This document shows, one piece after another, positions 12,701 through 24,139 of a stretch of DNA of 34,195 bases; positions within the stretch are counted from its first letter, which is position 1, and the number at the start of each line of letters is the position of its first letter. Origin of the DNA: Paracamarosporium sp. OC-R06-R3 (taxonomy: Eukaryota > Ascomycota > Dothideomycetes > Pleosporales > Didymosphaeriaceae). The notes under the pieces are model-generated. The model made no database searches, was not told the DNA's origin, and saw only the letters and a list, made by a program, of their open reading frames with translations. Location: positions 83,370 to 117,564 of the forward strand of contig JACVRA010000436.1 in NCBI GenBank assembly GCA_019828545.1, in the 5' to 3' direction. A program made the translations under genes and the position numbers.

Positions 12701-15058
12701 ATGCCACTGCGACAAAGGAAGCCTATCGTTCCTGGGGCCTCTTACGACCTTCAGAGACGCCATAGCGCAACCACTATGCGCGAGCGTTTCTCGAAATCAC
12801 CCAAGATCAAAACGGTTTCGTGGGCTTTGAAATTAAACGAGATTAAACAGCTGGAAAATCCTATACACCTAGAAAAGAAGCCGCGAGCAAGGGCGGTCGC
12901 GTCGTTAGAAGACATACAGTCACTGTATCTACACGACGATGAAACTGTTACCAACGGAGAAGAGTGGAAAGAAGACATTGATGGCACTGCAGAACCGATG
13001 CCGAACGGATATGGTATCATCAACACACCGAACGCTGCTCTACAGCTAGATGACTGTTCCCAAACGCTGTGGCAAATCCCACGAGTTCCGGATGCAACAC
13101 TCTCTCCGAAACTAAGAAGTGAATTTTGTGAGGGATGTCGATCAATAGATTGGTCAGCGATAACTCCCATTCGGACTGCATCTACGTATAAGCTGTATCA
13201 GATTGACGAATCGAATATCCCCCTGACAACATCCTCGTGTCACCTGTGTCAATTCTTTGGTAGACTCACTTCTTCCCCGTACACGAGCTTACAGATAGAA
13301 AAACCCGGAAGGCTCAATCAATCTCCATTTGTATCACTTGGTTCGGTCACGTATCTACCAGATATGCCAATGTTTACTCTGTATATTGATCATTACTACC
13401 ATGGGACCTTCGCCGCAAATCGTTTCGATAATCGGAAAGACGGCGTAGGACTGAGGACGTTAGACTCAAAGACCGTGGACTATCTTTCACTACGGTTATG
13501 GCTCTATAATTGTAAAAATCATGCTCGGTGTCCGCCTATCGTCCCTGTTTCGCGAATCCAGAGCCGCCATCTCGGGCTGAGACTCATCGACTGCCATACA
13601 AAGGAGGTCATCCAACCTTCATTCGACTGTCAATTTGCGGCATTATCATACGTTTGGGGGGACCTAGCGCCTGACACGAACACTGATCCCACTGTTAAAT
13701 GCTTTCCGGCGACAATCGAAGATAGCCTTACAGTCACCAAGAAGATGGGCTTGAAGTATCTCTGGGTTGATAGATACGTATGAGTCCTAGCACATGCTAT
13801 TTATTCATCAGCTTACAGTCACCAGTGTATCATGCAGGAAGACAACGCCCACAAGCACACCCAGATACAGAAAATGAACGAGGTATATTCTTTGGCTGAC
13901 TTTACAATCATTGCTGCTGCAGGAAGAGATCCTTCGTATGGTCTCCCTGGAGTAAGTTCACGGCCACGAAAGCCTCAGCCCCGCATACGTGTTGGCTGTG
14001 CAGAGTTAGTACAAATTGCATATCCACCTAAGGATTTCAATCTCGAGCCTTGGTCTTCTCGTTCATGGACTTACCAGGAGGGACTTCTTTCCAACCGCAA
14101 ACTCATCTTCACGGACTATGGAGTCTTCTATGTCTGCAATCAGGTGCACGCTACAGAATGCTGCATAGACACAGATCTTAACTTTGACCTTCGTAGCAAT
14201 CCATTAGAACCTGGGCCATTCTCAGTTATGACACGTCTCCACTCTCATTTACCTTACGAAACCATTATTGAGGAATATACTGCAAGGAAAATGTCCTACG
14301 AGAGCGATGCTCTTAATGCTTGTTTGGGGATTCTCCAAGCGAAGCACATAACACATACCTGGGGAATTGCCATTGACAAAGTTGGCGACAACGGAATCAC
14401 AATGTCCCTATGCTGGATTCTTGTCGAACCAGCCACAAGAAGATTAGATTTTCCGAGCTGGTCATGGGCCGGCTGGAATGGTCGGGTAACCTTCATAGAG
14501 AAGGTGATTGACACCGAACCCTACGCTATCCATATCAGTGACGGCACGGCTCAAAATCGGTGGAGCGTGGGTAGATATGTGAATAGTCGTCAAGCTATCA
14601 CTGATGCGGGGAGTCCTGATGCCCCCCGGCTTTTGGAGCTCACGGGTCCTGCTATCCTGAATTTTTTCACTGAAACACAATTGGAAAGATTGATTCCCTT
14701 TCAGACGGCAGTCGAAAAGTCACGTGATATCACCCGCCGATTCGATATCCCACTTCCTTTCGTTGGCTCCGAACAATTACATTTTTGGGCGCGTGGCTGC
14801 CTTGATGAATCATTCGTGGACCATGGAGAATTAAAGGGTGTTATAGCTATGGCAGTCAGGAAGGACCGAAACAACAGATCCATTCACGCGCTTCTACTAA
14901 AACCTGATCGGGACAAGTTCAGGAGGATAGGTATGCTGTTTCTAGGCGGCCATAACCAGTATTGGGGTTCTTTCAAGATTGAGGAAGACGTTATAGACGT
15001 TAGTGCCTGGGAGCTATGGAAAGCACAAGCGGAATGGATGACTGCTATTGTAGGTTAG
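12701..15058 (+). CDS. HET-domain (heterokaryon incompatibility) protein
   Basis: Exons 12701-13777 and 13826-15058 (48 nt intron) give 769 residues. ATG at 12701 is the first in a frame open since 12575. HET-domain proteins act in fungal non-self recognition and can trigger cell death after fusion of unlike hyphae. The HET core starts near residue 310: FAALSYVWGD, then DSLTVTKKMGLKYLWVDRY, the intron, and CIMQEDNAHKHTQIQKMNEV with YSLADFTIIAAAG and the downstream WSSRSWTYQEGLLSNRKLIF. Before it lies the segment EFCEGCRSIDW ... SSCHLCQFFGRL, a Cys-bearing N-terminal region common in this family. The C-terminal half has FPSWSWAGWNG, also standard. The partner locus is not visible. The gene appears intact. 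Confidence 0.9.
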
Positions 15059-16233
15059 GATGAGGAGAATGCAAGATAAGTGGTATTTACACTCGGGGTT
15101 TTAAGTCTTGATATGCCTACTAGTTGTGCAATATGATGGTATACGGAGGGGCACTGTTCTCATTGCACGATTCTACTTCGAGAACGCAACCTGGTGAGCG
15201 CTTTGAAAGACGCATGAAGGCACCTTCAAGTCTTCTACAAGCGAAGAAGGCCGGTCGAAATCGATTAAAATACGTTATGATCGAAATCCTTGTTTCGCTC
15301 AGCTGATTAAATTCGTGAAACCAAAAAGGTCATAACTGAGAAATGCTAGGCTCTGTAAAGCTCAGGAGCTCTGGTAACTCTTAGCTTGATGATCGGCATC
15401 GAATTTACTCCTATTCAATACCATAGTACCCCTCAACTGCGAAGGGGCTTAATTCGAGATCTTTCAAGAGTGGGAGCTAGAGATGATACTGACAGATGTG
15501 ATAAGGAGACTATAGGTTGATTGGGGAAGACCTCCAAGAAGCCTCGGCTTCGGCATCCATACCAGAGCCGCGCGCTAGTGCCAAAGTCAAAGTCGGGGCC
15601 TTGGCCTATCATAATGAGTGGTGGAAATAAACTTAACGCCACCCTGCGGACAATTGCAATGGGTGCCAAGACACTAACAGTGCCGGGCAACTTCACTCTG
15701 GCATCACTACCTGGCCTGAAATTAGCTCCAAGACGGAAGGAGAGAATTTGTTTATAACCTTCACAGACGACTTTGTGGATGAGGTTTAGCTCCAGGCCAT
15801 GCGTTTGTGAATTCATTGGTGGGGCTAGCTGAGCAACGGGAACTTATGCATGACGTTCTTCCTAAGCAGGAGATCTGCTTCAACGGTTGCCAGCTTTGGA
15901 CTCCTGTGGTGTAGAATAGCAACTTGCAGACTGGAAGCTTTCCACGACTAGGAGTAAAACACAGATACCTCCAAAGACTTGCACCAATTGGCGGTGTTGA
16001 TGTCGGTTTCAGCCAAGCCTTGGCCCCAAGGATACCATGCGTGCCAATGGGAACAGATTAAGAAAACTTCATAGTTCCAATTAACTAAGTGCTTGAGGAA
16101 GGGAATAGTCACATTCCTTCTTAGCATTGTGTCTCTATGTAAAGAAGATGGATCCTCGCCTATCTCGAGACACGACAGAATAATCGCTACACCCTCCACG
16201 CCTCTGAAAATCAAACCTCTGTAGCTGAGCGCA
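15059..16233. other. Intergenic, no gene seen
   Basis: About 1.2 kb between the HET gene and the pectate lyase. Overlapping open frames at 15433-15816 (-) and 15521-15757 (+) shadow each other and show no family motif. The 3' part should hold the pectate lyase promoter. Confidence 0.55.
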
Positions 16234-17234
16234 ATGTTCGCCAAAGCCGCAACTGTCACCATTGCCCTCCTGGGAGCACTCCCTACAGTTTTTGCCTGTC
16301 TAGGATACGAGGGAGGCGTCCCCACACCTACATCGACCAAGCAGATCTCTGCCCCGATCTACGTCAAGGCTGGTGAGGTCTTCGATGCAGGGTGGGCAAA
16401 GTACGACAGGAACCCCAGCTCCTGCAATGGACAAGCAGAAGGAGGTATGATCAGATCCCCTTTGTGAAGGGAGCTGTGAACCCCGTCTGCGAACGTGAAT
16501 GCTGATATAAACATCAGGTGAGAAGGACACCGCATTCGTTGTTGAGCGGGGTGGTACGCTGCGAAATGTAATCATTGGCAAGACGGTCGGCGAGGGTGTG
16601 TACTGTAAAGGTGGAGGCTGCAACCTCGAGTTCGTCTGGTTCGAGGATGTCTGTGAGGATGCCATCTCCATCGTAAGTCTTAAGTACATGGAACTTTACA
16701 TTGACCGGGGTTGACAATCTTTCAGAAAGAAGACAGGCCTGGCGATGTGACCTGGATCGTCGGTGGAGGCGCCTATCACGCTTCTGACAAGGTCATCCAG
16801 CACAATGGTTGCGGAAAAGTCAACGTTAGTTTCCTTCTCAGACTATCTTCATGCGTTCATATCTAATGACGTTCATTCTAGATCATCAACTTCTATGCTG
16901 AAGACTACGGCAAGGTCTACCGTTCTTGCGGAACTGTAAGTGCCAAACGAATCTCCCATCCGCTCACTGTTGGATCCGGCCAGCTCAGTTGCATATGATT
17001 TGCGATTGTGAAAAGGCCTTTGCGACCTAAGCGTGAGGTACTGACAATATGATGCAGTGCGAGAAGTGCGCTCGCGAAGTCTACGTCGAGGGTGTTACCG
17101 CGCGCAAAGGAGGTGAAGTTGTTGGAATCACCAAGTCCAACGGCGACAAGGCGACGCTCGTGAACGTCTGCACCGATGCTAAGACTCCGTGCCAGAATTA
17201 TAGCGGCCCGGGTAACAAGGATGGTGCTTGTTAA
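16234..17234 (+). CDS. Secreted pectate lyase, polysaccharide lyase family 3
   Basis: Exons 16234-16444, 16518-16672, 16726-16824, 16882-16935 and 17058-17234 give 231 residues, the normal size for PL3. These extracellular Ca2+-dependent enzymes cut de-esterified pectin by beta-elimination. A signal peptide ([21 protein letters not shown]) leads the protein. The PL3 core follows: [79 protein letters not shown] and the Cys-rich tail to NYSGPG. Many paired cysteines fit the disulfide-rich family fold. The catalytic Lys/Arg positions cannot be assigned with certainty without alignment, but nothing conserved looks lost. Together with the GH28 gene it makes the window pectin-oriented. Confidence 0.92.
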
Positions 17235-18018
17235 CTAATCCACCGACTACCTGTCGAAGGATTTGAAAAACAACAGCAGCGGCGGATTGTGATCTGAATG
17301 TATTCTCTTATTGTGTTGTACATACCTTCTCATGGTGAATACTGGCCTGCAAAGGCCCTTGTCCACCAATTACCAATCAGCGCGCCATGTCGTACTGAAA
17401 AAAGATCAATTTTAGGCACGCTTCCATGAAAGCATACTTGTCTCATGATTGAGTTTATATTTAGAGTGAGGTTACACGACCGAGGCGCTCAGGGGTCAGG
17501 GATAGAAATTAAGGAGTACGTTGGCAATCGGGTAGGTCCTACTAGTCCACGATAGATGCAGAAAGCTTGTAGTTTCCGTGTGATTAATATATCATTCACA
17601 ATATCGAGACAGCATGTTCAGAGCTTCTGTTTCTACATCTCATTATCGTTACCTCGATACGGGCCAGAATTTTCATTGTTCGCTTCACTTACAACTGGGG
17701 CGCAAGTTCGTCTCTCTACAAAGTTATATTAATGTGTCCTTCTGTAATTGAAGTGCTCTTTGGTGAGCGTTAGAGTCTTTCCCATAGCGCCTTCATGTAC
17801 TTTCAGCCTACTAGGGGGGGTTTTATAGCTAAAAGATTTAACAATAAAGGGGAGCGTTTTACCAATGCACTCAGGGACTAGTTTTCCTTGTGAAACATCA
17901 CAAAACGTACAGCTCATAGGATGGCGACAAGTTAATGGCATGCGACAGATTACTGAATAACATATGAAAACCTAGTGCCAGAGTTCCACCCGTACCTGCT
18001 ACAGACAATCTTGCATCT
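17235..18018. other. Intergenic, 3' ends of two convergent genes
   Basis: Nearly 800 bp between the stops of the pectate lyase and the NADPH oxidase. No supported frame. A G7 run (17814-17820) is the only notable low-complexity tract. Confidence 0.55.
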
Positions 18019-19839
18019 TCAGAAGTGTTCCTTCCAAAACTTGAAACTAACATCAGAACTTGTAGCTTGGCGACATGCAGCTCTGATTTTTCGTGCCGCG
18101 ACATTTGGACCACAGAAGTACACACCAACAGTCTTCCTATTCACGTTTTCAATTCCAGGGACGTACGACCCATCCACAATCTTATCATGCATCTGACTTA
18201 GCAGTGCTTGGAAGTTCGGCCTCCCAAAGTGCGTACGCGATCGCAGATTCGTTATGGCATCCATGTTTGCACGAGCCGAATTCAGCATGATGTTAGCTGC
18301 TGTGTCGTTATCAATGCGCTGCGTGACGTAGATATGGATCCGCAAGAAACCCTCATCCGTGCCATGGCCCTCAAGTGCTGCCAGCAGCGCCTGGAACCAC
18401 TCAAACGACGAGGTGTCCCGACAGAACCAGATAAACTCTACACGACGAAGGCGTCCAGCGCGTGATGACTGAGAACGACGCAGGTTCCAGATTTGTTTCA
18501 GTATAGAGCTCCAGGGCGTAACGCCGATTCCCGTTCCGACGAGCACCGAGATCTCATTATCAAAAACATCTTCTGCCGGTGCGCCGTATGGTCCGTCGAT
18601 ACGAAGCCTTGGAAGTTTTACTCCTTGCTGCAACGCAATCTCGTACACCTGCGACTGGTCGTCGTCAAGCTTTGCTTCGTGAGTGCCTGCACCCACGGCA
18701 TCAGCTAGGTCGTTCGTAAAGTCCCCGACTCGACGGATGTGCACGCTAATGTACGGATCGAATGGACAGGAAGTGATTGTGAATGGGTGCCACTGATGAT
18801 AACTGACGTCAGGGCAGTTCAAAAACAGCCACTGCCCCGGTTTGTAGGTCATCGAAGGTTTGCGGAACTGGATCTTCACGACCTCTGTATTTGCGATTAG
18901 CTTCTGGAATATCGCGAAAAATTGGATAGTCTGTTCGTTTTAACGAAGAAATGCAGTTTGTATACTTACGGCAAGGATGGCGGATGATCTTCGTTATCGT
19001 TGTTTCACATCGGGCGCGGATCTCTCGATACAGGCGTTCCACCAAGTATAGCCCACCCGCCCAAAGCTCCCATCTCCAGCCCTCGTATCCAAGACAATGC
19101 TTCCGGATCTCGTCTCCAGCAAATGGTGAGATGGGCTCTACTGAGTCTCGTACGAAACATCCCACCGTATGGGTATAGAGACCTAGAAAGAATGGGATAA
19201 ACAAGTGGTGAGTATACCAAAATGCCTCGAAGCTTTGTTGTCGGACTCTGTGATGCGCGGTGGTATACATTAAGAGCATACAAAATAGCATGACATGACC
19301 AGTAATTGGTCCAGCCTGCGTGTAATGGATCTGTGCAACCACCTCTGGGCGAATTTGTGTCGCTTCGATATTGAAAAAGCTGCGAGGAGTCAGGTAAACC
19401 CTTTATCTCGAAGAAGCAGAATAAAGCTGACTTAACATAGTGACCAGCTGTATGTACGACCGTGAACACCAGCATAGCATATGCTATCTGTCTATGGAAC
19501 CAGATGGATTCGTCTAAAGGCAGGAAACGCACTTTTGGCCGGATGCATCTTAAGACGGTCCTACACATCGGGAGTAAGAGTAGAGTTGTATCAACAGAAA
19601 GAACTAATCCTGCGCCGCGAGAAATCCATATCGAGTAAGCTAAAGTATTGACGCCTGCCAGCTGTTTGTTGTTCGCTTGTGCATACCTAGGCTTGTTAGA
19701 ATGTCGTATGGAAGGGCGTTCCTCTACACTAGATTTACCATCCGTAGGCGAACAACGCCAAATGAACACCCCAGAATGAACCATGGAAAGCCAGCTTTCT
19801 CGCTGTAAATTGGTGTGCCCATTGTTTTACTGCTGCCAT
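18019..19839 (-). CDS. noxA: NADPH oxidase catalytic subunit, NoxA type
   Basis: Exons on the minus strand: 19839-19739, 19686-19432, 19379-18970 and 18884-18019, giving 543 residues, close to the usual NoxA length. The enzyme moves electrons from cytosolic NADPH through FAD and two haems across the membrane to make superoxide for hyphal and infection development. Seen: short N-terminus without the NoxB extension; GVNTLAYSIWISRGAGLVLS; haem-ligand His in WFHRQIAYAMLVFTVVHTAG and TTAHHRVRQQSFEAFWYTHH; FAD site HPFTITSCPFDPYISVHIR; NADPH sites DGPYGAPAEDVF and VGTGIGVTPWSSILK; CRDTSSFEWFQ; GVYFCGPN; and the terminal KFWKEHF with aromatic end. The third exon joins HYV to NFFNIE through donor GTCAGC. 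Several normally near-invariant NoxA positions differ, for example RARCETTITKIIRHPC, so a diverged paralogue is possible. Confidence 0.92.
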
Positions 19840-20829
19840 GTAGTCGAGTGACGTTCGGGAACGAGAGACAAAAAAGGAGAGACAATTGCAGTTATCCTCA
19901 AAGAAAATACAATTGACAAGCGTCCAGCGCTGTTGTAAGTGAATGAGTAGATGAAAGAGGGGAGAAGGTTGGTTGCTTGGAAATAAGGGGAACGCTGGGG
20001 AAAGGAAAAACAGGCACTGATTACCGCATCAGGACTTCAGATAGATCCAAGCTTTGGAATGCATGCATCAACGACTTGTGGGAATCATTCGCCACTACGG
20101 GGGTCATTCGAAGCACCTGACGTCTCGATTTGAGGCAGAAGTGTGTAACCGGTATAGTTCGAACCGTTCCCAACGTTCGTATAACCACGTTCACGATTTG
20201 TCGCGCGATTGTCAAGGATCACTGATCTATATGATTACTATGCTACTTTGGTCGCTATGTCAGCGGGTCTTGGCGGTATATAAGCCTCGATATGTCCTAG
20301 CGTAACAGCGGGAAGCCATAACTGTCCGAGCTTTTTCGCTTTCGCTGCCAGCGGTTATTTTGTGGTCCGATCTTTCTTTCGGAACGAAACCTTCTTTAGT
20401 CTAGGCTAGCCGATCGTCTAGAGCACGCACTGATCGTTGAGTATCATGAATGCGTTGGTTTGATAAGAAAAATTAGCAGCCGGTGTAATTAGGTTTACTT
20501 GATTATCAAATAACGTAGAGCTTTGCACAAGCCTATTGACCTAGGGAGTCTGAGAGCTCGTCAAAGAGCAAAATTTTGGGCAAAATTGGGTCTTTATGAC
20601 GACGAATAGGTAGTTATTAATGCTTGGGTCATCCGGCTTGCCAGTGTACAAATCTCTACTAGTGGGTCACTCTTCTAATCCACGCCACTTTATTACAAAA
20701 TCCATTGTCTATATAACGGAAGGGAGTTCGCTCTATGGAAGATGATAAAGACAACGTTCCGACAGTAGAGCGAGGTCTGCAGCAACATTCTCCTTTCTCT
20801 GAGACATCTTCTCCATTCGATACTTCAAC
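19840..20829. other. Divergent intergenic region, noxA and MBL-fold gene
   Basis: The two genes start away from each other across 990 bp. TATA-like strings occur at 20277-20284 and 20710-20717; the second is 113 bp before the MBL gene's ATG. An ATG at 20735 opens a short frame that overlaps that start in another frame. Confidence 0.5.
20710..20717 (+). promoter_or_regulatory. TATA-like box upstream of the MBL-fold gene
   Basis: TATATAAC lies 113 bp before the ATG at 20830 and just ahead of an upstream ATG at 20735. Assigned by position only. Confidence 0.3.
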
Positions 20830-21669
20830 ATGGTACCTCGATCTTTCGAAAGCAAACTGTCTATCACGCATATCACCACCGCCACTGCTCTGTTGAATAT
20901 CGATGGCCTAAATTTTATCACGGACCCTGTTTTCAACGACGCCCCAACCGAGTATGACGTTACGCATCTCTTCCCTTATACCAAAGAGAAAAGGACCATA
21001 GCCCGACTTGAAAATCCTAAACTATCCATTAAGAGTTTGCCTGTTATCCAGTGTGTTCTGTTGAGCCACGAAGATCACGATGACAACCTGGATGAAACCG
21101 GTCGGCAGTTGCTCATCAACCGAGACGTTATAACGACACCTGACGGGGCTAAAAACTTGGCCGAATACCCAGCAGTGGACAGTATCCAGTCGTGGCAGAC
21201 CAGAACTTATACGTGGCATAACGAGACCTGGCGCATCACCGGTGTACCTGCAACACATCTACCTGGGGGTGAATCCACTGGCTTCCTCATCCACAAAGAG
21301 TCATTCGGTATAAGCGCCGACGGAAAGGCCAACGTCATCTATTTTACTGGAGACACAATTCTCGTCGAGGAGACTGTCCATCGAATCAAAGAGAACTACC
21401 ACGTTGTCGTCGCCCTCGCGAACTTGGGCAACGCGCGCGTCCCTTGGGAAGAAGCACCGGAGGGTACGCTCCAAATCACCATGGGTGGCAAAGATGCGTG
21501 TCGTATGGTTCGCCTCCTCGAGGCGGACATTCTCGTGCCTATGCATTACGAGTCCTGGAAGCATTTTACTGAGCATGGCGAACAGCTGAGGGAAATCTTT
21601 GCGGCTGAAGGGCTTCTTGATCGGGTAGCCTGGTTAGAAGGTGACGGCAAGGCTACTCGCATTATCTGA
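20830..21669 (+). CDS. MBL-fold metallo-hydrolase, UlaG-like
   Basis: A single exon encodes 279 residues. The metallo-beta-lactamase fold is shown by LNIDGLNFITDPVF near residues 20-35, the metal-site motif LSHEDHDDNLD with H80, H83 and D84/D85, ATHLPGG, the strand VIYFTGDT that supplies a bridging Asp, and the C-terminal VPMHYESWKHF. The HEDHxDN form departs from canonical HxHxDH but, from memory of fungal homologues, is the normal form in this subgroup, so it does not by itself mean loss of activity. Such proteins are often annotated as Zn-dependent hydrolases related to UlaG or NAPE-PLD. The substrate is unknown. No signal peptide is evident, so it is probably cytosolic. Confidence 0.85.
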   Translation: MVPRSFESKLSITHITTATALLNIDGLNFITDPVFNDAPTEYDVTHLFPYTKEKRTIARLENPKLSIKSLPVIQCVLLSHEDHDDNLDETGRQLLINRDVITTPDGAKNLAEYPAVDSIQSWQTRTYTWHNETWRITGVPATHLPGGESTGFLIHKESFGISADGKANVIYFTGDTILVEETVHRIKENYHVVVALANLGNARVPWEEAPEGTLQITMGGKDACRMVRLLEADILVPMHYESWKHFTEHGEQLREIFAAEGLLDRVAWLEGDGKATRII

Positions 21670-21997
21670 GCCAGGGTGCAGCGGAACGAGAGTACGATCG
21701 TGTTCAAGTGGATAATTATGGGAATAGCAGTGATAGCGTCAACTTTACTCAGTAGTGACAGTTCCGTGAGGGAAAAGTGACAGGGGCTAGAAAGTACATA
21801 GGATCGAAGTGCACATTACGCATCTCATCGCGACCCAGACAGACCACTAAAAAGTCCCACTACAACATCAAAAACTCTTCAAAACATACAAAGAAGCTCG
21901 TTCTTGATGGATATCAAGCCATAGTGCACGGGCTGATGAGTCAACATCACTGTCCTGTGTCGCTTTAGTATCGCAAGCATTGGCACCACCCCTGGGC

Positions 21998-22025
21998 GGC
22001 TAATCAATCAATCGATCTATTAGCC
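21998..22025. repeat. Perfect inverted repeat, 7 bp arms
   Basis: GGCTAAT and ATTAGCC surround a 14 nt loop rich in TCAA repeats, close after the MBL-fold gene. It could form a 3' UTR stem-loop. No mobile-element context is seen. Confidence 0.35.
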
Positions 22026-23441
22026 TCCGGGGTCATCAGATGCAATAAAGTCTTCGGCCATAACCTGGCTTATCCCCTTGCCCAGCTGCATAATCTCAAG
22101 CACAGGATCGGAATCGAACTACCACGTTCACGTAGAATCTTTCAGACGTCAGCGAAAGATATTATTTCAGCGGCGGGATTGAAAGGTAAGTATTATACAA
22201 GCTCCTGCAATCAGACCCTGATTAGCATGTTGTCGCCCCGGCTTTCTGTTCTACCCTTGCTAAGATCTTTGTACGCTAACGGTTCCCGCACACTCAGCAG
22301 GTGTGATGCAATGGCAGTCCTGATGGTTACACGAACTATCGTAAGCTCCGAATGTCATACCCTTCCAATAATTCGTTAGCGGTATCGTTGCACGCGGATT
22401 TACTCAGCACGCAGCGGAGGGCGGCAAAAGTTTGTACAGCTTGCCACGAGAAGAAGTCAAGGTACCTGGGTACGAAATGTTGGGGAAGACTACAAGGCCA
22501 TTAACCATCGAAGGGTAAGATAACCGATCCTAACACAACAGAGATCATCAAAAAAATATTCAGTCTCCTGGGGTTTGTTGAACGAGAAATTCACACGGTT
22601 GCGCCTAAGTTCAAATCGTGTCAATGAAATCTCAATTCTTGTGCAGGCCATCTGCTCTAATCGGCTATCATTATGGTCCAAGGAAGGACAAAATCGATTG
22701 CGGCGGTATTATTCACCTGTCTTTCTTTTCGATACTGTTTTCTCGCTTTCCTCCTTGTTGTACTTTGCCTGAAAACCTCCAGAGCCCCGAGAACCTCAGG
22801 AAAATTGTCACAAAGTTGGATCGCTAGTCTAGCAATCTACTGCTTTTTGCGAACAGTTAAATCCAGCTTCCTAATAATCGGCGCAGTTACCAGTGACATA
22901 TAGTACCACGAGACATGGAGGGGTCAGCGTTGATCTGTCACTATCGTTATCGTCCTTTTTTCTTATTTCAGTCGCTTGCACCGACCAGCAATCCTCAAGT
23001 GTCAGGGCACTCGGGAAGATCTAATCCAGGGGTACTTACCCGTGAGCCAAGTCCTAGTCTCTCTTCCCATGTTTTACAATTTCAAATGACAGTTGTTGCG
23101 ATCATCCCGTCATAACTTATCCTTTGGCACTCGAATCGCAAGATCTTGCCACCCCACATCAGCTCCCAACAACTCGCCCCCGACACCATTTTTACACAAA
23201 CAAGGCCACGGCCATGTCAACTCAAGAGCAGATCTACGAGTTCGACGGGGCTTTACTCCTTCCAGATATCTAGGTAAAGGTTGAAACATTTTACAAGTCA
23301 TTGATGACGTTGTACGAGGTCCACGTATCCACGCATATATCTGAGTGTAATGGACGCCCCGTAGTTTTGTTAGAAAGGGAGAGATTTTACTGCACAAAAA
23401 GCAAGTCACTTTTCCTGTAATTAAGCTCTAGACATACTCAT

Positions 23442-23666
23442 TTGTCTAACGATTTGCGGCCATGGATAGATCTACAGGCTCGAGTGGTTGCAATGTTTGC
23501 AAAGCTAAAGCAGCAAAAGCATCAGATTCATAGAATATATGTTCGCTGGTCGGACTCTTTGGATGTCTTGGTGGATGGCCACACCGACTATGAGTATCAG
23601 CATGGAACGCGAGAGGTAACAGATGGGCGGTTCATTACTGCTATGTTCAAAATAGAGCAGAGCTAG
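23442..23666 (+). other. Possible coding fragment, unrecognised
   Basis: A 74-codon frame without an ATG start reads as plausible globular protein (LQARVVAMFAKLKQQKHQIH, then a strand-rich part to AMFKIEQS) and ends with TAG. It has no recognisable domain, and no exon upstream could be joined with confidence. It may be a gene relic or a chance frame. Confidence 0.2.
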
Positions 23667-24139
23667 AACTTGTTAAGGTGATCGTGCAGCCGGTGAGTCC
23701 GTCCCTGCCAATGCCCGTGGAGGCTGTCGGCGTTGTCGCTTAGTGAGCTCAAGTCGCATGGCCCGCAAATCAGATATGGGGAGGGCAGATATAAGACCTT
23801 CCAGTTACTTGCCCTATAGAATATGGAGCTATAGCAGCTTTACCTTTCCGAGTCCTATTCAATCTAAGTGTCAATGGAGAGTTAGCAAATCCAGTATACT
23901 AGCTGTCAAGTGCATAACACTATTAGTTTGGATGCTTAGACTCGTCTCCCAGACTGCGAGGTTGTCCACCTTCAAGCGGAAAGTCTCTTCCTAACTCTAA
24001 CCTGATATGTTCCTCTTCCAACTCTGGCTCGATACTACGAAATCTAGGACTGCAGGATTGCCAGGGTCCAGTGTAGCTATAACACGCATCTATTCGACCC
24101 TTCTCCAATGTATTCCATGACCTTCTGTACCAGAACTCC

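Larger units (their letters stand above)
21670..24139. other. Long intergenic region, no intact gene seen
   Basis: About 2.5 kb in which open frames are short, overlap on both strands and carry no recognisable motif. I looked for tRNA-like cloverleaves and saw none. A hairpin and one peptide-like frame inside it are listed separately. Silent decayed genes cannot be ruled out. Confidence 0.5.

Noticed and set aside
15433..15816. Minus-strand open frame of 127 codons
   Set aside because: No family motif, mirrored by an open frame on the other strand, and no ATG context or splice partner that supports a gene.
21070..21100. Reading HEDHxDN in the MBL-fold protein as a lost metal ligand
   Set aside because: The same form is, as far as I recall, usual in fungal members of this subgroup, and the other ligands are present.
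22080..22150. Possible tRNA-like 3' half near GATCGGAATCGAACTACC
   Set aside because: No matching acceptor stem, D-arm or anticodon arm could be folded around it on either strand.
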